64,000 nucleotides of DNA from Tetrapyrgos nigripes (Eukaryota; Basidiomycota; Agaricomycetes; Agaricales; Campanellaceae). The stretch spans positions 806,001-870,000 of the forward strand of contig JAACJM010000018.1 of assembly GCA_013368315.1 (NCBI GenBank), given 5' to 3'. Below are positions 11,757 to 23,600 of this stretch, piece by piece. Every line of letters begins with the position of its first letter. The first letter of the stretch is position 1. A model generated the notes under the pieces. It was not told the DNA's origin. It ran no database searches and was given only the letters and a program-made list of their open reading frames with translations. The position numbers and the translations under genes were made by a program.

Positions 11757-12217
11757 AGTGGTTGTGAGCCAACACTAATATGTGGCGAGTACAAGGCCTC
11801 AAGCCCGTAATATGGACAACATTGAGATGGCATAGTTATGAGATGTCGGGCAGCAAAAAATAAATGATGTTGGGCTGTAGTGGAGAGACAAGAAGCCACA
11901 ATAGATAAATGACATTGAGCCATAGTCAATAGGCAGAATTGACCTGTAATCAATATCCAGACTTGATAGGTGAGAATAGTTGCACCAGAGCAACAAAGCA
12001 GAGAAGTTCCAGTCAACATCATGAGCGGAACAAGGAAGAAATATCCAGGAGGACATGTCGAACTTAGCTTTATTGCTCGGAAACGCAACCCAAGAGGTGA
12101 ACAGATGATCAACCTTGGGAAAAATCAGAGGGAAGAAGTCAGGAACGTAAGAACATAACCACAAGCAGAAAGGGAGTGTAAACAACTCATCCTCATTTCA
12201 TTCGGCCTCATAATTCA
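11757..12217 (-). mobile_element. Short non-autonomous insertion sharing an end with the helicase element
   Basis: Copies B (39660) and C (54963) read straight through from TACTTATTCGAATAC. This copy is split by about 460 bp. The right edge reads CATTCGGCCTCATA. On the minus strand the first ~60 bases of the insertion (GAGGCCGAATGAAATGAGG onward) resemble the plus-strand sequence starting at 18612, the proposed 5' edge of the helicase-bearing insertion. The other end has no matching inverted repeat, consistent with a Helitron-like element. A dinucleotide AT may be duplicated. Confidence 0.5.
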
Positions 12218-12429
12218 AATAGACATGAAAATGTTCCCGTTCCTTTTTTTTTTGCCCATTACATCTTCCTCGTCTTCTCTCCCCACCTTTCAGTATTTTG
12301 CCTCCTGCTCTTTGCCTCAAATAACAATCAGGTCATCCCCCCACAAATGAGAATTGTGTGTCAGACTCTTCTATGCAAATTGTGATGCATTGTTTGTATT
12401 TAGAGGTATGGATAAGGATGTTTTGGGTA

Positions 12430-13807
12430 TGTGTCTGTCCTCTTCTTTGTTTTTCCTCCTCATAATCTTGTTCTTTCTGGTACTCTGACCCTGTCATTCT
12501 GGTATCCTCATCCCTTTTTGGTACCATTTCTCTCCTTCCCCTCCTTCCCCTCCTCCACTATATTACCATCTATTCTTGTCCATAAATTCATACTCTCCCC
12601 CTTTCTCTACCTATCATTGATCCCCTCCCATACAGAAAAAAACTAGACCCCCACACATCCCCCTCAACTCTGCCTCTCTCTTATCTCTCAAAGCGAACTG
12701 CGTACATATTGTATTAGATGAGTAGGGTTGGAGTATGTTCTGAGGAAGGCTCAGGGAATGGTGATAGGTGCAGGGTGTAGAGCCAGGAGAGGGTGGTTGC
12801 TTCATATTGGTGAGTGGGCATTTTTCCTGGAAGTTTTGTGGGTGTTTTGGAATTTTGGAATCTGGGTTTTTCAAACTTGATTTTCACTTTCTATTCTATT
12901 CCGCACTTTTATCATTTCTTTCACTTGGCATGTCAGAGTCATTGTCTAACACCTCTCATGTTCTTGTTTTTGTTCTCTCAGCTCTACTTTGTCTATGTGT
13001 ACGCATACATATGCTAACCCCCTCCTTCATATCTCCCATTCCCCCCTTCCCCCCACCCTTTCTACCCTTCCCCCACCACTTTCTCGTGATACATGAGACT
13101 CAACTTATGTCATCCATGATCATAGGCACCCGAAGCCCCAAAAATGACATGGCAGCTGGTACGAATGGAGAATCATGGCAAATAGAAAAGGGAGCCAGAG
13201 ACAGAACAATGGGGAATGTGCGTCAGAACTGTGTGGGGTATTCTTTGACAGGTTTGGCTGTCAGTGGTGTTTTGAATTTCTTGGTTATTAAACAATGTGA
13301 GGGCAAGGGGGTGAAGGGAAATGTTGGGGGGAGGGGAGGTAGGATAACTAGGGGGGGGAGTTAGAACAATTGGGGGGGGAGGGATAGAACAATGGGGGAG
13401 GGGGGTATAACAATGGGCAGAGGGGGTACAATAATGTGAGGGGGGGAAGAGTGTATGGGGGGAGGGGATGGGACAAAAAATGATGTCTGCACTGCACTGC
13501 CCATGACACTTTCCTTCTTTTTGCCTTTGTTTTCATTTTCATTTGCTTTCTTTGGCTTGTTTGTTTTTTGCGTCTGTATCTTATTCGTTGCTAATCTCTG
13601 TCCCCCCTTCTCATTTGTCTCGAATGTTCACTCTTTCATATTCATGTATAGGCTCCAATAAATCTTTGCGACCAAGAACAGAAAGTCAAGAAAACAGTTG
13701 AGAATAGAGGACAGATCTTAGAGGGGAGCAGGCATTTTGCCTCAGGTTCCTAGTGAGGCATAGATGGGAGGAAGTTGGAATAGAGGGGGCTTGGGTGAGT
13801 GATATGA
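12430..13807. repeat. Shared ~1.4 kb block, copy A
   Basis: Highly similar to 39944-41365 (B) and 55247-56604 (C). Landmarks include the TTTTCCTCCTCATAATCTTGTTCTT start, CTTGGCATGTCAGAGTCATTG, CTCGTGATACATGAGAC, G-rich tracts and CTCCAATAAATCTTTGCGACCAAGAAC. It contains polypyrimidine stretches that may be promoter or UTR of the adjoining relics. No conserved reading frame is shared by all three copies. Copy A stops at about 13808, where unrelated inserted sequence begins. Confidence 0.8.
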
Positions 13808-13940
13808 TGCATTTCTATGAGCATATAATCAACTCTACCACCTCAAGATGTCTTCAAGATAGTCTCCAGGATGGATTTTCATTGGATATGGGTATGGAAT
13901 TCCATTGTATATGGGATGAGGTATTGGTCAATAACAGTAT

Positions 13941-14240
13941 GTGTGGTCTACCAGGTGCGTTTTCCTTTTCATTGCAATGCTCTGTGTTGACATTGGTCTT
14001 TTGAAAGGTTTTTCTTATGCCAGTTCAACGCCAGCTGGCCTGTACCGTTATTTCCAACAGGTATGGTGTGTTTCTCTGATTCCCCCAATAATAATGGCTA
14101 ATACCATCATTCTCTTTGTCTTCCTATTCGCTCCTCTGTTCCAATCACATCCAAACACTAAGACACATGTGGCTATTGCAATGCTGTACTCTTCCGCGAC
14201 GGGTGTGCACCTGAATCTCAGACTTTTTTTCACAATCTAG
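13941..14240 (+). pseudogene. Integral membrane protein fragment
   Basis: A 99-codon frame with three hydrophobic stretches: VFLFIAMLCVDIGLLKGF, LIPPIIMANTIILFVFLFAP, and AIAMLYSSATG followed by LNLRLFF. The last two with the terminal LNLR pattern recall basidiomycete seven-helix proteins of the DUF6533 kind, in which SxVxSRLxLNLR ends the membrane core. There is no complete gene around it. The start is probably an exon boundary, since a second frame precedes it. The family call is tentative. Confidence 0.35.
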
Positions 14241-15043
14241 TTCATATAACCTCCATACTAGTTTGAGTCCTGTGAAATGAAGTCCGAGTTCATCATCACA
14301 ATACTGTACCATTTTAATCAATTCAGCACCCCATTGTTACTGTTACACGCGTGCCAAACCTAAATATTCATCAGTTTGGGGCTGTTACCGTTACAACGCC
14401 AAATTTTTCATCAGACATAACCAACCATTAATAAATGTCCTTGGTGTTGCACATTGGACGGAAATGAGACGTAATTTTGGAAAGTAAAATACCTAAAAAG
14501 CCTACATTTTGCAAATCTGTCCACAGACAAAAAACGCGCTCTGTTACATTTGGGTCTGAAAATTTGTCACTTGTCAATGTTACACGTTACCCGTTACTGC
14601 CAAATTGAAAGAAGTGGTACAGTACTTGGAGTGTGATCATTGGTGCTGCTGATCTATCTCATACAGTAAAGTTGAGCTGCTATCTCCGGATTGGAGGTGA
14701 TCATGATGCAACAAAGTTTACTTAGATAGATAGATAGATTCACGCCAGTGGCCTGTGTAGGACCCAGCAGGGTGATAGGGACAAAGCAGTTATAATCTGG
14801 GTCTAAAATGGGACTGAAAGCTGTGGGGGGACAAACTACTCTTCAATGTACAACCATATCTAAAGTGTATTTGTGACATAGAGTTAGCAAGGACAGTGTC
14901 GCTGTGTGCTGTGCCCAGGAGGGATTTGTTCAGAATTAGCCAGGGCATTACAAGCTATTAAAAGGCCTTACAACGTGGAAACAATTTTTCCATAAGTCCT
15001 TTGACCCAGCCTTCCATTGGGCTTTGGTCAGCTAATTCCATGT
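14241..15043. other. Non-coding or decayed sequence
   Basis: No supported gene. It contains a short GATA-type microsatellite (about 14723-14740) and repeated GTTACxGTTAC-like words at 14330-14600. The last 100 bases may be the decayed start of the HET domain that follows, but no motif could be read. Confidence 0.5.
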
Positions 15044-15479
15044 TGGTTCTCTTGAGGATGAAAATTGTAGGAACTATTAGTGCCTCCATCTCTGGAGTTC
15101 TTTGATACAGATTGGAAATATTTCAGAGGTGGGAGAAGCCTCAAGTGGTCTATATCATTCATCACCAGTATATCAGAGGATGTACTATGACTTGGATGCA
15201 GCAACATCATCAACCCTGTGGAATGCATGTCATGGGCTATCAACAGGCAGACAGACAACTAAAGAGGAAGATCAAGCTTACTGTCTGTTGGGATTGCTCG
15301 ATGTCATGATGAAGCCTCGGTATGGAGAAGGGATAGAATTTGAATTTGAGTGGCTGTCAAATGTCCTTCATAAACATTATTCAGGTCACAGTCTATTCAA
15401 AATAATCCCCAAGACTGGGATAGAAATGATGAAATACCTTTCCCACTGGAGTCATTATTATTTCCTTTTTCGAGGTTAA
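15044..15479 (+). pseudogene. HET (heterokaryon incompatibility) domain relic
   Basis: The sequence reads WFS-stop-G-stop-KL-stop-ELLVPPSLEFFDTDW, where functional HET domains have WFxRGWTLQELLAPxxVxFFxxxW. Further on it reads MSWAINRQT and, after a frame change, TTKEEDQAYCLLGLLDV and PRYGEG, the classical HET end motif. HET domains trigger regulated cell death in fungal non-self recognition and often sit in proteins with NACHT-WD40 parts. The three early stops are each one C-to-T or G-to-A change from Arg, Trp and Gln codons. A frameshift near 15245 confirms a pseudogene. The N-terminal HET motifs were not found. Confidence 0.75.
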
Positions 15480-16127
15480 AATTTAGTTTAATGTAGTCTA
15501 ATTGCGAGTACTTCACAGAGTTCCAAATGCAGTAAAGTGGGCTTGAAGTGGTGAGCTGCTCTTGCTAGCAGAAGGTCTTAGCACTGTATGTCAAAACTTT
15601 CCATAAAGCTGTTATGCTCAACAATAATGGCATATAAGGGCCATAACAGCAAAAGGGGTATATAACCAGGTTATATGAATGAAGAAATTTGTATATGGAC
15701 GGTGAAATCGGCCATATAATGGATTATATAGAGTCAGCTGGCAGGATATTGGGATGCCTGGTCGTTGTATGGCTGGCAATAGAAATAGCTAAAAAGAGAT
15801 ATCACACCATTGCAGAGCTTATATCAACTGTGTCCGACAGGAATTGAACCCAGGTTGACCCAATGAATCATATGACTAATTCGACCAGCGAAGACAAGCC
15901 AAGTAACAAGTGAGCCATTTCTCTGTTCTTAGATATAAGCTGCAGCTCTTGTTGATGTGCTACTACCTCAGATGGGTATAGTCACTATCATCGCTACCCT
16001 TGAGATTTGAGGTTAGTGAAGCTCAATTGGACATTGGACATATATTACAAAATCAGGTCATGTATTGCTATGTTCAGAGCCTTAGATAGCACTAATACTA
16101 TTGTACATATGAGTTCAGATATCTAGA
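15480..16127. other. Intergenic region without recognisable gene
   Basis: No coding region is supported. Nested ATATAA/TTATAT palindromic words cluster at 15620-15740. A degenerate tRNA-like segment at 15831-15897 is discussed among rejected items. Confidence 0.5.
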
Positions 16128-17808
16128 TCAACGTTGACTGCAGCAAGAGTACATTACGACAGCCGATTCACTTATTCCATGAGTTGACTGTCTAACTCCA
16201 ACGGCAGTAGTAGCAGCTGTGTCCTTGTTACGACGAGTGTTACACTGTTTACCAACTGTGGGCATGGGCGCAGGTGCGAGAACTGTAACAGGTGCAGAAT
16301 CAGGTTCAGGATTGGCCGCCGCCGCCACTGCGTCAGGGAGGAGAACAGTGATCAGATCCGGAGCATTCAAATGGGAGTCGGGGACAGTGATAGTGGAAGT
16401 GGGAGTGATGATATCAGCATTGTCTGCAGTGGCTCGTAATCTGGCGTTGAGTTGCTTTTGGCTAGCATCGATCTAGCCATCATATCAGCAACTTGATCTA
16501 CTTGATGTCCACCATCAGCTGTTTTGCTTCCGCGTTTGTTGTAGAAATTAAATAATGATTTAACCCATTCAGTACCCTGATTCAAGTCGGATTGAATATA
16601 TTCGCGATAGTTGTAAAATCTCTCATGGTAATTGATTTGAGTTTTGGCACTGACCTCAGTGAATTCAGGGTCAGGGGAGATCAAACAGAGAACCTAGGCT
16701 GTACTCATTTAGTATCAAAAGTATCAACGAAAGTCAGAATAATAATACCTACCATAATAGCAGACCAGGCGATGCCCACTCCCCACTGCCTTCCAACAAG
16801 AGAGTCTATGTATTTGAAGTCGACAGCGGATACCATGATAGCATTAGGACCAAAAGGGACGCAGCGAATCATCTGTTCGTGAACATTAACAAGATTTGAA
16901 GTAAACGTAAAAATGAATTGAGATGAGCGAGACGTACCTTCGGCTGATACTCATTCATGAATAGAACTTTAGGATCCTTCGTATTCTGGTTTCCAAAGAG
17001 GATGTGGGCCCAGATGTCTTCTTTAGTGCCTGAAGTATAGAGTAAGGACTGTAGAAGCTGGGACTGGCCGCGCTCGTTCGAGGATTTGGTGACTTTGATG
17101 CAGGTTGGTACATTCAGGCCACGTAGAATAAAGTCAGCCTAAGATCAGACTCGATTTGTGGCTGTAGTGCACTGAGCGGCAACATTTTCCTGGAACTGGA
17201 GTGATACATTAATATATGCGGGTCACCAGAAATTTCTCGACACGCACCACACTTTTGAAACGAGGGTTTTCAATTGCCAATACTTGCAGTCGTGGATCCG
17301 CCGCTTTCAAATGCTCGTGAAGCTCGGCTACAGTACCTTCTTTGTATGTGTCGAAATCCAAAAACCTTTGAGGAGTCAACGGTCCAGCCATGTCTGGTGG
17401 AACGGGTCGTTGAAATGCAATGTCGGTGATCCAAGGATCACACATAATAGCCCAAGATTTTCTGGTCAGGATGATCATGTCCCGATGGGGCTTAATAGAG
17501 TCATGCCCTTGTTCCTGCGCTCTATGCCCACACCTCGGTTTTTGACCTTCACTATTGGCCTTCAGGATACTGATGAACTTGTGGGCCTTTTTGAGGCGGT
17601 CTGTGAGTGTTTGAGTTTGAAGTTGTGAATCAGCAAGTGCCTTTATGAAAAACCTTCATCAACAAAGCACTAAAACTGAGATGCTGCTTTAAACGTACTT
17701 TGTAAAGAGCAGGTATCCCAGCATCTGGTTGTGGAATGACAATCGGAGCAATATCATCATCATTTTCTCTTCCATCGTCGAATTCGCAGTAGTTGGTAGT
17801 GGCCATTG
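16128..17808 (-). pseudogene. Unrecognised multi-exon gene relic
   Basis: I do not recognise this gene. Joined exons on the minus strand start MATTNYCEFDDG near 17805. They continue with a charged coiled-coil-like segment (LADSQLQTQTLTDRLKKAHK) and KSWAIMCDPWITDIAF. Then comes a conserved-looking block with WAHILFGNQNTKDPKVLFM and CVPFGPNAIMVSAVDFKYI, a hydrophobic segment, and finally YHERFYNYREYIQSDLN and an Ala/Pro-rich tail. Introns of about 50 bp fit between blocks. Two in-frame stops (TGA and TAG three codons apart near 17140) and a frameshift near 16450 break it. The stops fit CGA-to-TGA and CAG-to-TAG changes. It lies just downstream of a Plavaka transposase and may be part of that element or an unrelated host gene. 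Confidence 0.5.
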
Positions 17809-17952
17809 CACAGGACAGTGTTGGGGGAGAATGGGAAAGGCTAGAGTCGTCTCTTGGATGCTGGTGGCTCGAGTACAAGAATCTGAGAAATTTACCTCGA
17901 GGCTGCACTCAATGATCACCGCATATCAAAATTTAAGCTTTACTTTACATCA

Positions 17953-18611
17953 TCATGGGTCTGTAAATTCTGGATACATATCCCGCATTCTCAAAAACAT
18001 ATCTCCATCCACTACATCCATAAGAAACCGGTCAGTGACTCCTGTATCCTCCAGAGATGCTAATGGTGCAAGAATTCCTCATATGATAGATCTACCGCCA
18101 CAAACTCTCCAACTGTACCATCTTTCCTCAATTGGATCAGACCTAGTCTCTTGTCTACAGCTGAACAGTTTCCAGAGACAACTTTGTATTGCTGGAAAAA
18201 GGCAGCTGGATAAGAGTTCTGGTTGTATTCACATTTGAAAATGAAAAGTAGTTGCCCAAATGCAAAAGTTGCATCTGTCCTCTGGAACATGATAAAGTCA
18301 AATTGAGGTTTGTTGTAGAAATTAGGATTGCACCGCAGATAGTCAATCTCTTGCTTCCAGGTGTCCAGGGACTGATAATGGATTTTTAAGTACTGATAGG
18401 GAGTGATCTACGCTTTCGAAGTCTGTAATTGCCAACTTAAATAATGAATGCAACAACTCACCATTTCTTGGGTAAGGAATTTGACTGCTTGCCCGTTGAT
18501 CAGTGCATTGCCCTTTTCAATTATGTATCTGGTCATAAATTCTCAGAGGCGTATGCGGAACCGATGGAAGCAAGGATCAGAAGAATGAGCGCGCTCAATT
18601 ACGAGGCCGAA
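17953..18611 (-). pseudogene. Plavaka (CACTA-like) transposase, C-terminal part
   Basis: Exons read HRFRIRL-stop-EFMTRYIIEKGNALING, then (after a ~60-bp intron) KQEIDYLRCNPNFYNKPQFD and GQLLFIFKCEYNQNSYPAAF. A one-base deletion follows, then APLASLEDTGVTDRFLMDVV and DGDMFLRMRDMYPEF before a stop. DYLRCxPxFYxxPRYD and VVDTDMFLRxK are the hallmark end of basidiomycete Plavaka-type transposases. The upstream part of the same gene is at 23876-26929, and the two are separated by the Helitron-like insertion. The stop in IRL-stop-EF is a CGA-to-TGA type lesion. Confidence 0.75.
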
Positions 18612-20302
18612 ATGAAATGAAGGACGAGTTCATTACACTCCATTTCCGCGTGTGGCTATGTCTATTCGGTGTATTTGCCGTCTTCCGCGGAAAGATTGCC
18701 GTTACCGTACATTACGTCACCTAATTTTGTCATCTTCCGGAGACGTTAAGGGTGAGTATCATTGTCAGTAATGGTGGTGTTTTATTTTCGGAAGAGGTAA
18801 TAAGTGAAAAGGGCATATAATCTATTTTAAATCCAGAAAAACAGAAACTGGAAGACAGCGTTAGCACTAAAGCTAAAGACATGCACCCGACTGCCTACGA
18901 AAACTCCAACAGATTCTATTTTGCACTAATTGGCCATGGAACGCCAAGCTAAAACCATATGTCTTGCCATTACGTTCCTATGCACTGGAGGAAATATTGA
19001 AGGGAGAAAGGCAAAATAAATAAATCAAAAAAAAACACGAAATACTCACTGATCCTCGTTTGTACTGCCCGACACTACTGCTGCCACTAAAGTCAATACA
19101 GTCTGTCCCTTTCTTTCTTGATCTTCAAACTTTGTGACTTCCAAATCATACTTAGTCTGGCCCCATAGGCTCTGGAGCCAATAAACCAATAGCAGCAGTG
19201 GCGAATGCAAGAGGAAGAGTGATACTAGAGTTTCGGCATATAACATTGATTGGGGAATCTAGAAACGAGCGAGAACGTTGAAGTAAATTGATATAATAAC
19301 GACAAATCTGAACGAACACTTACTCTTTTTTTCTTTCTTTCTTTCTTTTTCTTTCTTCCTTTCTTCCTTTCTTTTTCTGAAACAGTACCTTCACTGTCTG
19401 CGTTCCGAGATTCTCTCTTATTGGTAATATCATTAAACCTTGTAAACGTACCAGTAAACACGGGGAGCGTCGGAGCAATTGTCAGGTCGATGAGGAATAT
19501 TAGGATGACGTCCGTAGTGGTGTATTAGGGAATATTTGCATTGTGAGTCTTTTTTTTCTGTCTTGGGCCTGGATCGTGATTTCTGATATAACAATTCTGA
19601 GATGCCCTTTCTTCCCGGCATAACCAATGAACGGATATGTTGAACCATTGTTTGGATGTGGAAAAAGCGTCTCAGTCACTCACGAAAGGTAAACATGTGT
19701 TGGTATGGTTCTATGTTATCCTTCCCGTATATTAACCCGTAGATCAATCCAAAATCTCATGATCACTGGCAGGAGAGCTCAAGCACGAGTTGATCAAAGA
19801 TCAGTGATTGACGCTGGTATCAGCAGTGGTGTATACCCAGCTGCGTAGATAAAGGTAATTGGCCCTTGTAGAAATTGCATCGAATCTGCCTAGGTCATTG
19901 AATTATTTATATTTATTGAGACAGAATGGTCTGCACCCCACAATGAAGATACACATTTGACGTGTGTTTGCCATGCTCATGGTGGACCTTGTGGCTGTGG
20001 CCACTTGTCAGACACCACGCAAACAGTGTATTCTCCTGAACCTATACTATCTGGCCATGGGTGTCAAAACACTTGTAATACTTTCGGTTATCCATGCATC
20101 ATATCTCTCTCAGCAAAAAGTCAACACTGAACACTCTGCAATCGACGACTCTGTATGTCCTATAGCAAGGGTATCTAACATGAGGATCGGTCACTACAAA
20201 TACCCACGTCCTCATAATCTGAACACTCTTTGATTGACGGGTCTAGGGTACTGTAGCAACAATCAGTAAGGTAATAGACGCAGACAAGTTGGAAAGCCAG
20301 TC
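18612..20302. other. Left part of the insertion, no recognised gene
   Basis: Two minus-strand frames may be exons of an unknown gene: 19433-19648 (MVQHIRSLVMPGRKG, basic) and 19046-19246 (MLYAETLVSLFLLHSPLLLL, a membrane or signal segment, then a charged part ending at a GTGAGT donor). They do not join into a clear protein. A (CTTT)n microsatellite interrupts them at about 19324-19377. The function is unknown. Confidence 0.3.
19324..19377. repeat. Microsatellite (CTTT/CCTT)n
   Basis: An uninterrupted pyrimidine run of CTTT and CCTT units. It gives lysine/arginine-rich frames on the minus strand that should not be read as protein. Confidence 0.85.
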
Positions 20303-20680
20303 TTACACATACGCCAGACATCTAATATCGCGGAGATCCCTTGAAGAACAGTCAATGACATTGCCATCAATGACTTTGAGTGCCAACACTGCTGAGGACA
20401 AAGACCATATGTGACGATTGAAATCCGTTTTCGTTGTGGATGTTGTGACAAACAGAAAGCCGTTAGAAATACCCCAGTTAACAATGTTGGCCAATGGGTC
20501 CCAAACCACCCAGGAAGAAGGCAACACCAAATCTTCAATCGACCAACGAACCAACGAACATGGATGATCCAAAGAACAATGTCGGGAATCTGCAACCTGC
20601 AACCGTGTGCCGATAGGAACAATAACTGGTTCCCCACACGTTGGAATCAAAATACCCTTCAAGCAATCCATTTTGATCAA
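20303..20680 (-). other. Open reading frame of unknown function abutting the helicase
   Basis: A 125-codon minus-strand frame containing GTRLQVADSRHCSLDHPCS and FLFVTTSTTKTDF. The plus-strand reading of the same bases has an unnatural composition, so the minus frame is the more likely relic if either is real. I recognise no domain. It ends about where the plus-strand helicase similarity begins, suggesting a junction between unrelated pieces. Confidence 0.25.
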
Positions 20681-20689
20681 TTTAAATGT

Positions 20690-23600
20690 TCAGATGACCA
20701 TATAGGTGTACGTGAACAGCGCAGGCAATTAGACATGCAAGAGATGACAGATTTACTGGTCAATATGGGATGGACAAATGCAAAAATGTGACTTGAAAAG
20801 CCGTATACCAGCCTCTTTTGACTATCCCTTCAAAAGTTCAAATGCATGGAGATTGGAAATTGCAAAAATGAAAGGAAATGTGATAACAGATAGATTAAAA
20901 CAGAACAAAAACAAGCCAAATACCTTTCCTAATAAATTTCCTGATCAAGTAGAAATCCTCGATCAACATATATTTGAGGAGAAATTCAAGAGCAATCAGA
21001 CAAAAAAACTCATAGACGATTTATGTATCAAATTTAACTTGAATCTAGAGCAAGAACGGGCTTTTTGTATTATTGCAAACCATGCAGTCAGTTCAATTTC
21101 AGACCAGTTGAAGATGTATATTGGTGGTATGGCAGGTACAGGTAAAACTCAAGTGCTGAAAACTCTCAGAGAGTTCTTTAAACAAAGAGATCAAAGTCAT
21201 CGCATGATAGTAGTTGCACCAACTGGAACTGCAGCAGCTTTACTTCAAGGCTCCACTTATCACTCAGTGTTTGGGATCAATTCATCAGAGGAGGGTGAGT
21301 TTTGGAAAATGTCTATATCACAAATTTGTTCCAGACTAAGTGGTGTAGATTATGTTTTTTTAGATGAAGTTTCAATGCTTTCATGTAAAGACCTGTATAA
21401 AATCAGTGCTAAGATGGCCACTGCTTTGAATCAGCCTCTCCTTCCATTTGGTGGGGTTAGTATGATATTTGCTGGTGATTTTGCACAATTGCCACCAGCA
21501 ATGGGTGGTGAAAGTGTCTCATTATATAGCCATACCATAGGTTCCAGTTCTTCAGACCAACAAGCTAGTATTGGAAAATATTTATGGCATCAGGTCAACA
21601 CTGTAGTACTCTTGAGGAAAAAACTGTCGGCAAACTGGGGATTCAGATAGAGATATAAAATTTCGTCAAGCATTGGAGCACATGAGATATAAGAAATGCA
21701 CTACAGAGGATATTACTTTCTTACGGTCATTGATATCAGACCCTTCAAATGAATCTCGTTCTATTGATAACCCTCATTTCCGCAATACTTCAATAATTTT
21801 AACTTACAACAAACACAAGGACGTGGCTAATGAACTGAGTAAACGATTTGCTGCAGAGACAGGACAAGTGCTCACGCACTTTTTCTCTGATGATGAGCAG
21901 GTTGTTTTTGATGAACCTCCTTCTAAAACTCATGATCGCAAACGCAAACGGAGAAAGGCTACAAAACACCAAATTGATGATCAAGTACAGCAGCAACTTT
22001 GGAAGCAATCCCCTTCAACTAACACTATGCAAATTCCTGCAACTCTGTCCCTGTGTAAAGGTCTGCTTGTGATGATTCGCTTCAATGGTGCAACTGAGCT
22101 TTGTATAACAAAAGGTCAAGAAGGCACAGTACATGGATGGCAAGCTAGGAAAGGAAAGCATGGTCAACTAGTGCTGGATGTGCTGTACAGTAGAATACCT
22201 CATAATGAATAAGGTAATAATGAATAATTGGTCATAAGGAATACACTTTTGGCTCTCCCAAACTGACGTTTACAGCCAAAAAAATATATCATAAAGAATA
22301 ACCACCATAATGAATAGCTTTGGGCTGTCTCCCAGCACTATTCATTATGAGGTATTTGACTGTATGTCAAACTGGAAAAGTCTCCTACAGATGTCCATTT
22401 CAAAGATCTCCCCCTCAATGTTGTTCCTATTATCCCAAATACAAGGCGTATTAACTGTAAACTGCCTGACAACAGGATCATTCAGATCTCTAGAACTCAA
22501 GTAGAGGTCCTGCCTAATTTTGCAATGACTGACTTTGCTTCACAAAGAAAAACACGCGACCCCAATGTTGCAGATATATACAATAGTTGTGATTTTCGGG
22601 CCATTTATACTGCTTTGTCAAGGAGCTCCAGTGCAGATGGGACTATGATCTTACAGGGTTTTAATGTTAATCATATTACAGGTGCAATAAAGGTGGATAT
22701 TGTCAAGAACTAAGGGAGATGGAAATTTTAAATGACATCACTAAGTTACGTGCAGATCATAAATTGCCTCATTCAATTATTGGGGACTTGAGGGGATCAC
22801 TCATACAACAATATAGATCACATTTTGGAAATAGACATACACCTGAAGAGCTTCATGACAGTTTAGTATGGGATGCAGATGAGAAATTTGAGTCTACATT
22901 GGACAAAGAGATTTCTTGGAAAATTCTAGGAGAAGAAGAAAAAACAAAACCTCCAGCAAAAAAAAAAGCAATCAGGTAATTTTATGCCTATTCAGATAAT
23001 CAATCAAGATTACAATGAAATGAAGGGTGACTCAACTTCTAGTATTCAAGATGTGACACATAACTCTAGTTACCCCACACTTAAGTGGTCTGCAAATAGC
23101 TGCGCATATGATTCTGCTATTATGCTTCTTTATCACCTGTTTCAATCTCAACATGCAGCATTTAGTGATGAAAGAATGAATTTCTCCTCTGTCTTGATGA
23201 ATGAGCTCTCAGACAGTTTTCAAGGAAATTTGACAAACTTCACTGATATCAGAGAAAAAATACGTGAGCAACTGTTTAATATCGACTCTGATACATTTCC
23301 TTACAGGGGACATGCAGATACTTCAGACATATTGCATGAGCTATTGCATTCAGTGAACCCAACAACTAAAAGAACTGTTTTTTGTGTCAATAATCACTCC
23401 AACTTTCAAGACAGGACTCAGCATAATTTCATGCTAACTCGGACAACTGGTATGTATGAATCCACTCAGCATTGGGTGTCCCACTTTGTGGAGCCTTGGG
23501 GTGATAAATGTCACTCTTGTCATTCAGACATGTTCCGAAAATACATATTTCAAAGACTTCCCAGATTTCTATTGATGTCAATACCTTACGAAGGTAATAT

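Noticed and set aside
15831..15897. tRNA-like segment on the minus strand with a B-box-like GGTTCAATTCC
   Set aside because: The acceptor, D and T stems pair poorly and no clear anticodon arm can be drawn. At best a degenerate tRNA-derived fragment.
19225..19461. Lys/Arg-rich minus-strand frame (EKERKKGRKKKKERKKKR)
   Set aside because: A translation of the CTTT microsatellite.
20411..20791. Plus-strand frame as the N terminus of the helicase
   Set aside because: Its composition up to ~20680 looks like an antisense shadow. Only the last ~35 codons (from about DDHIGVREQRRQL) fit the helicase context.
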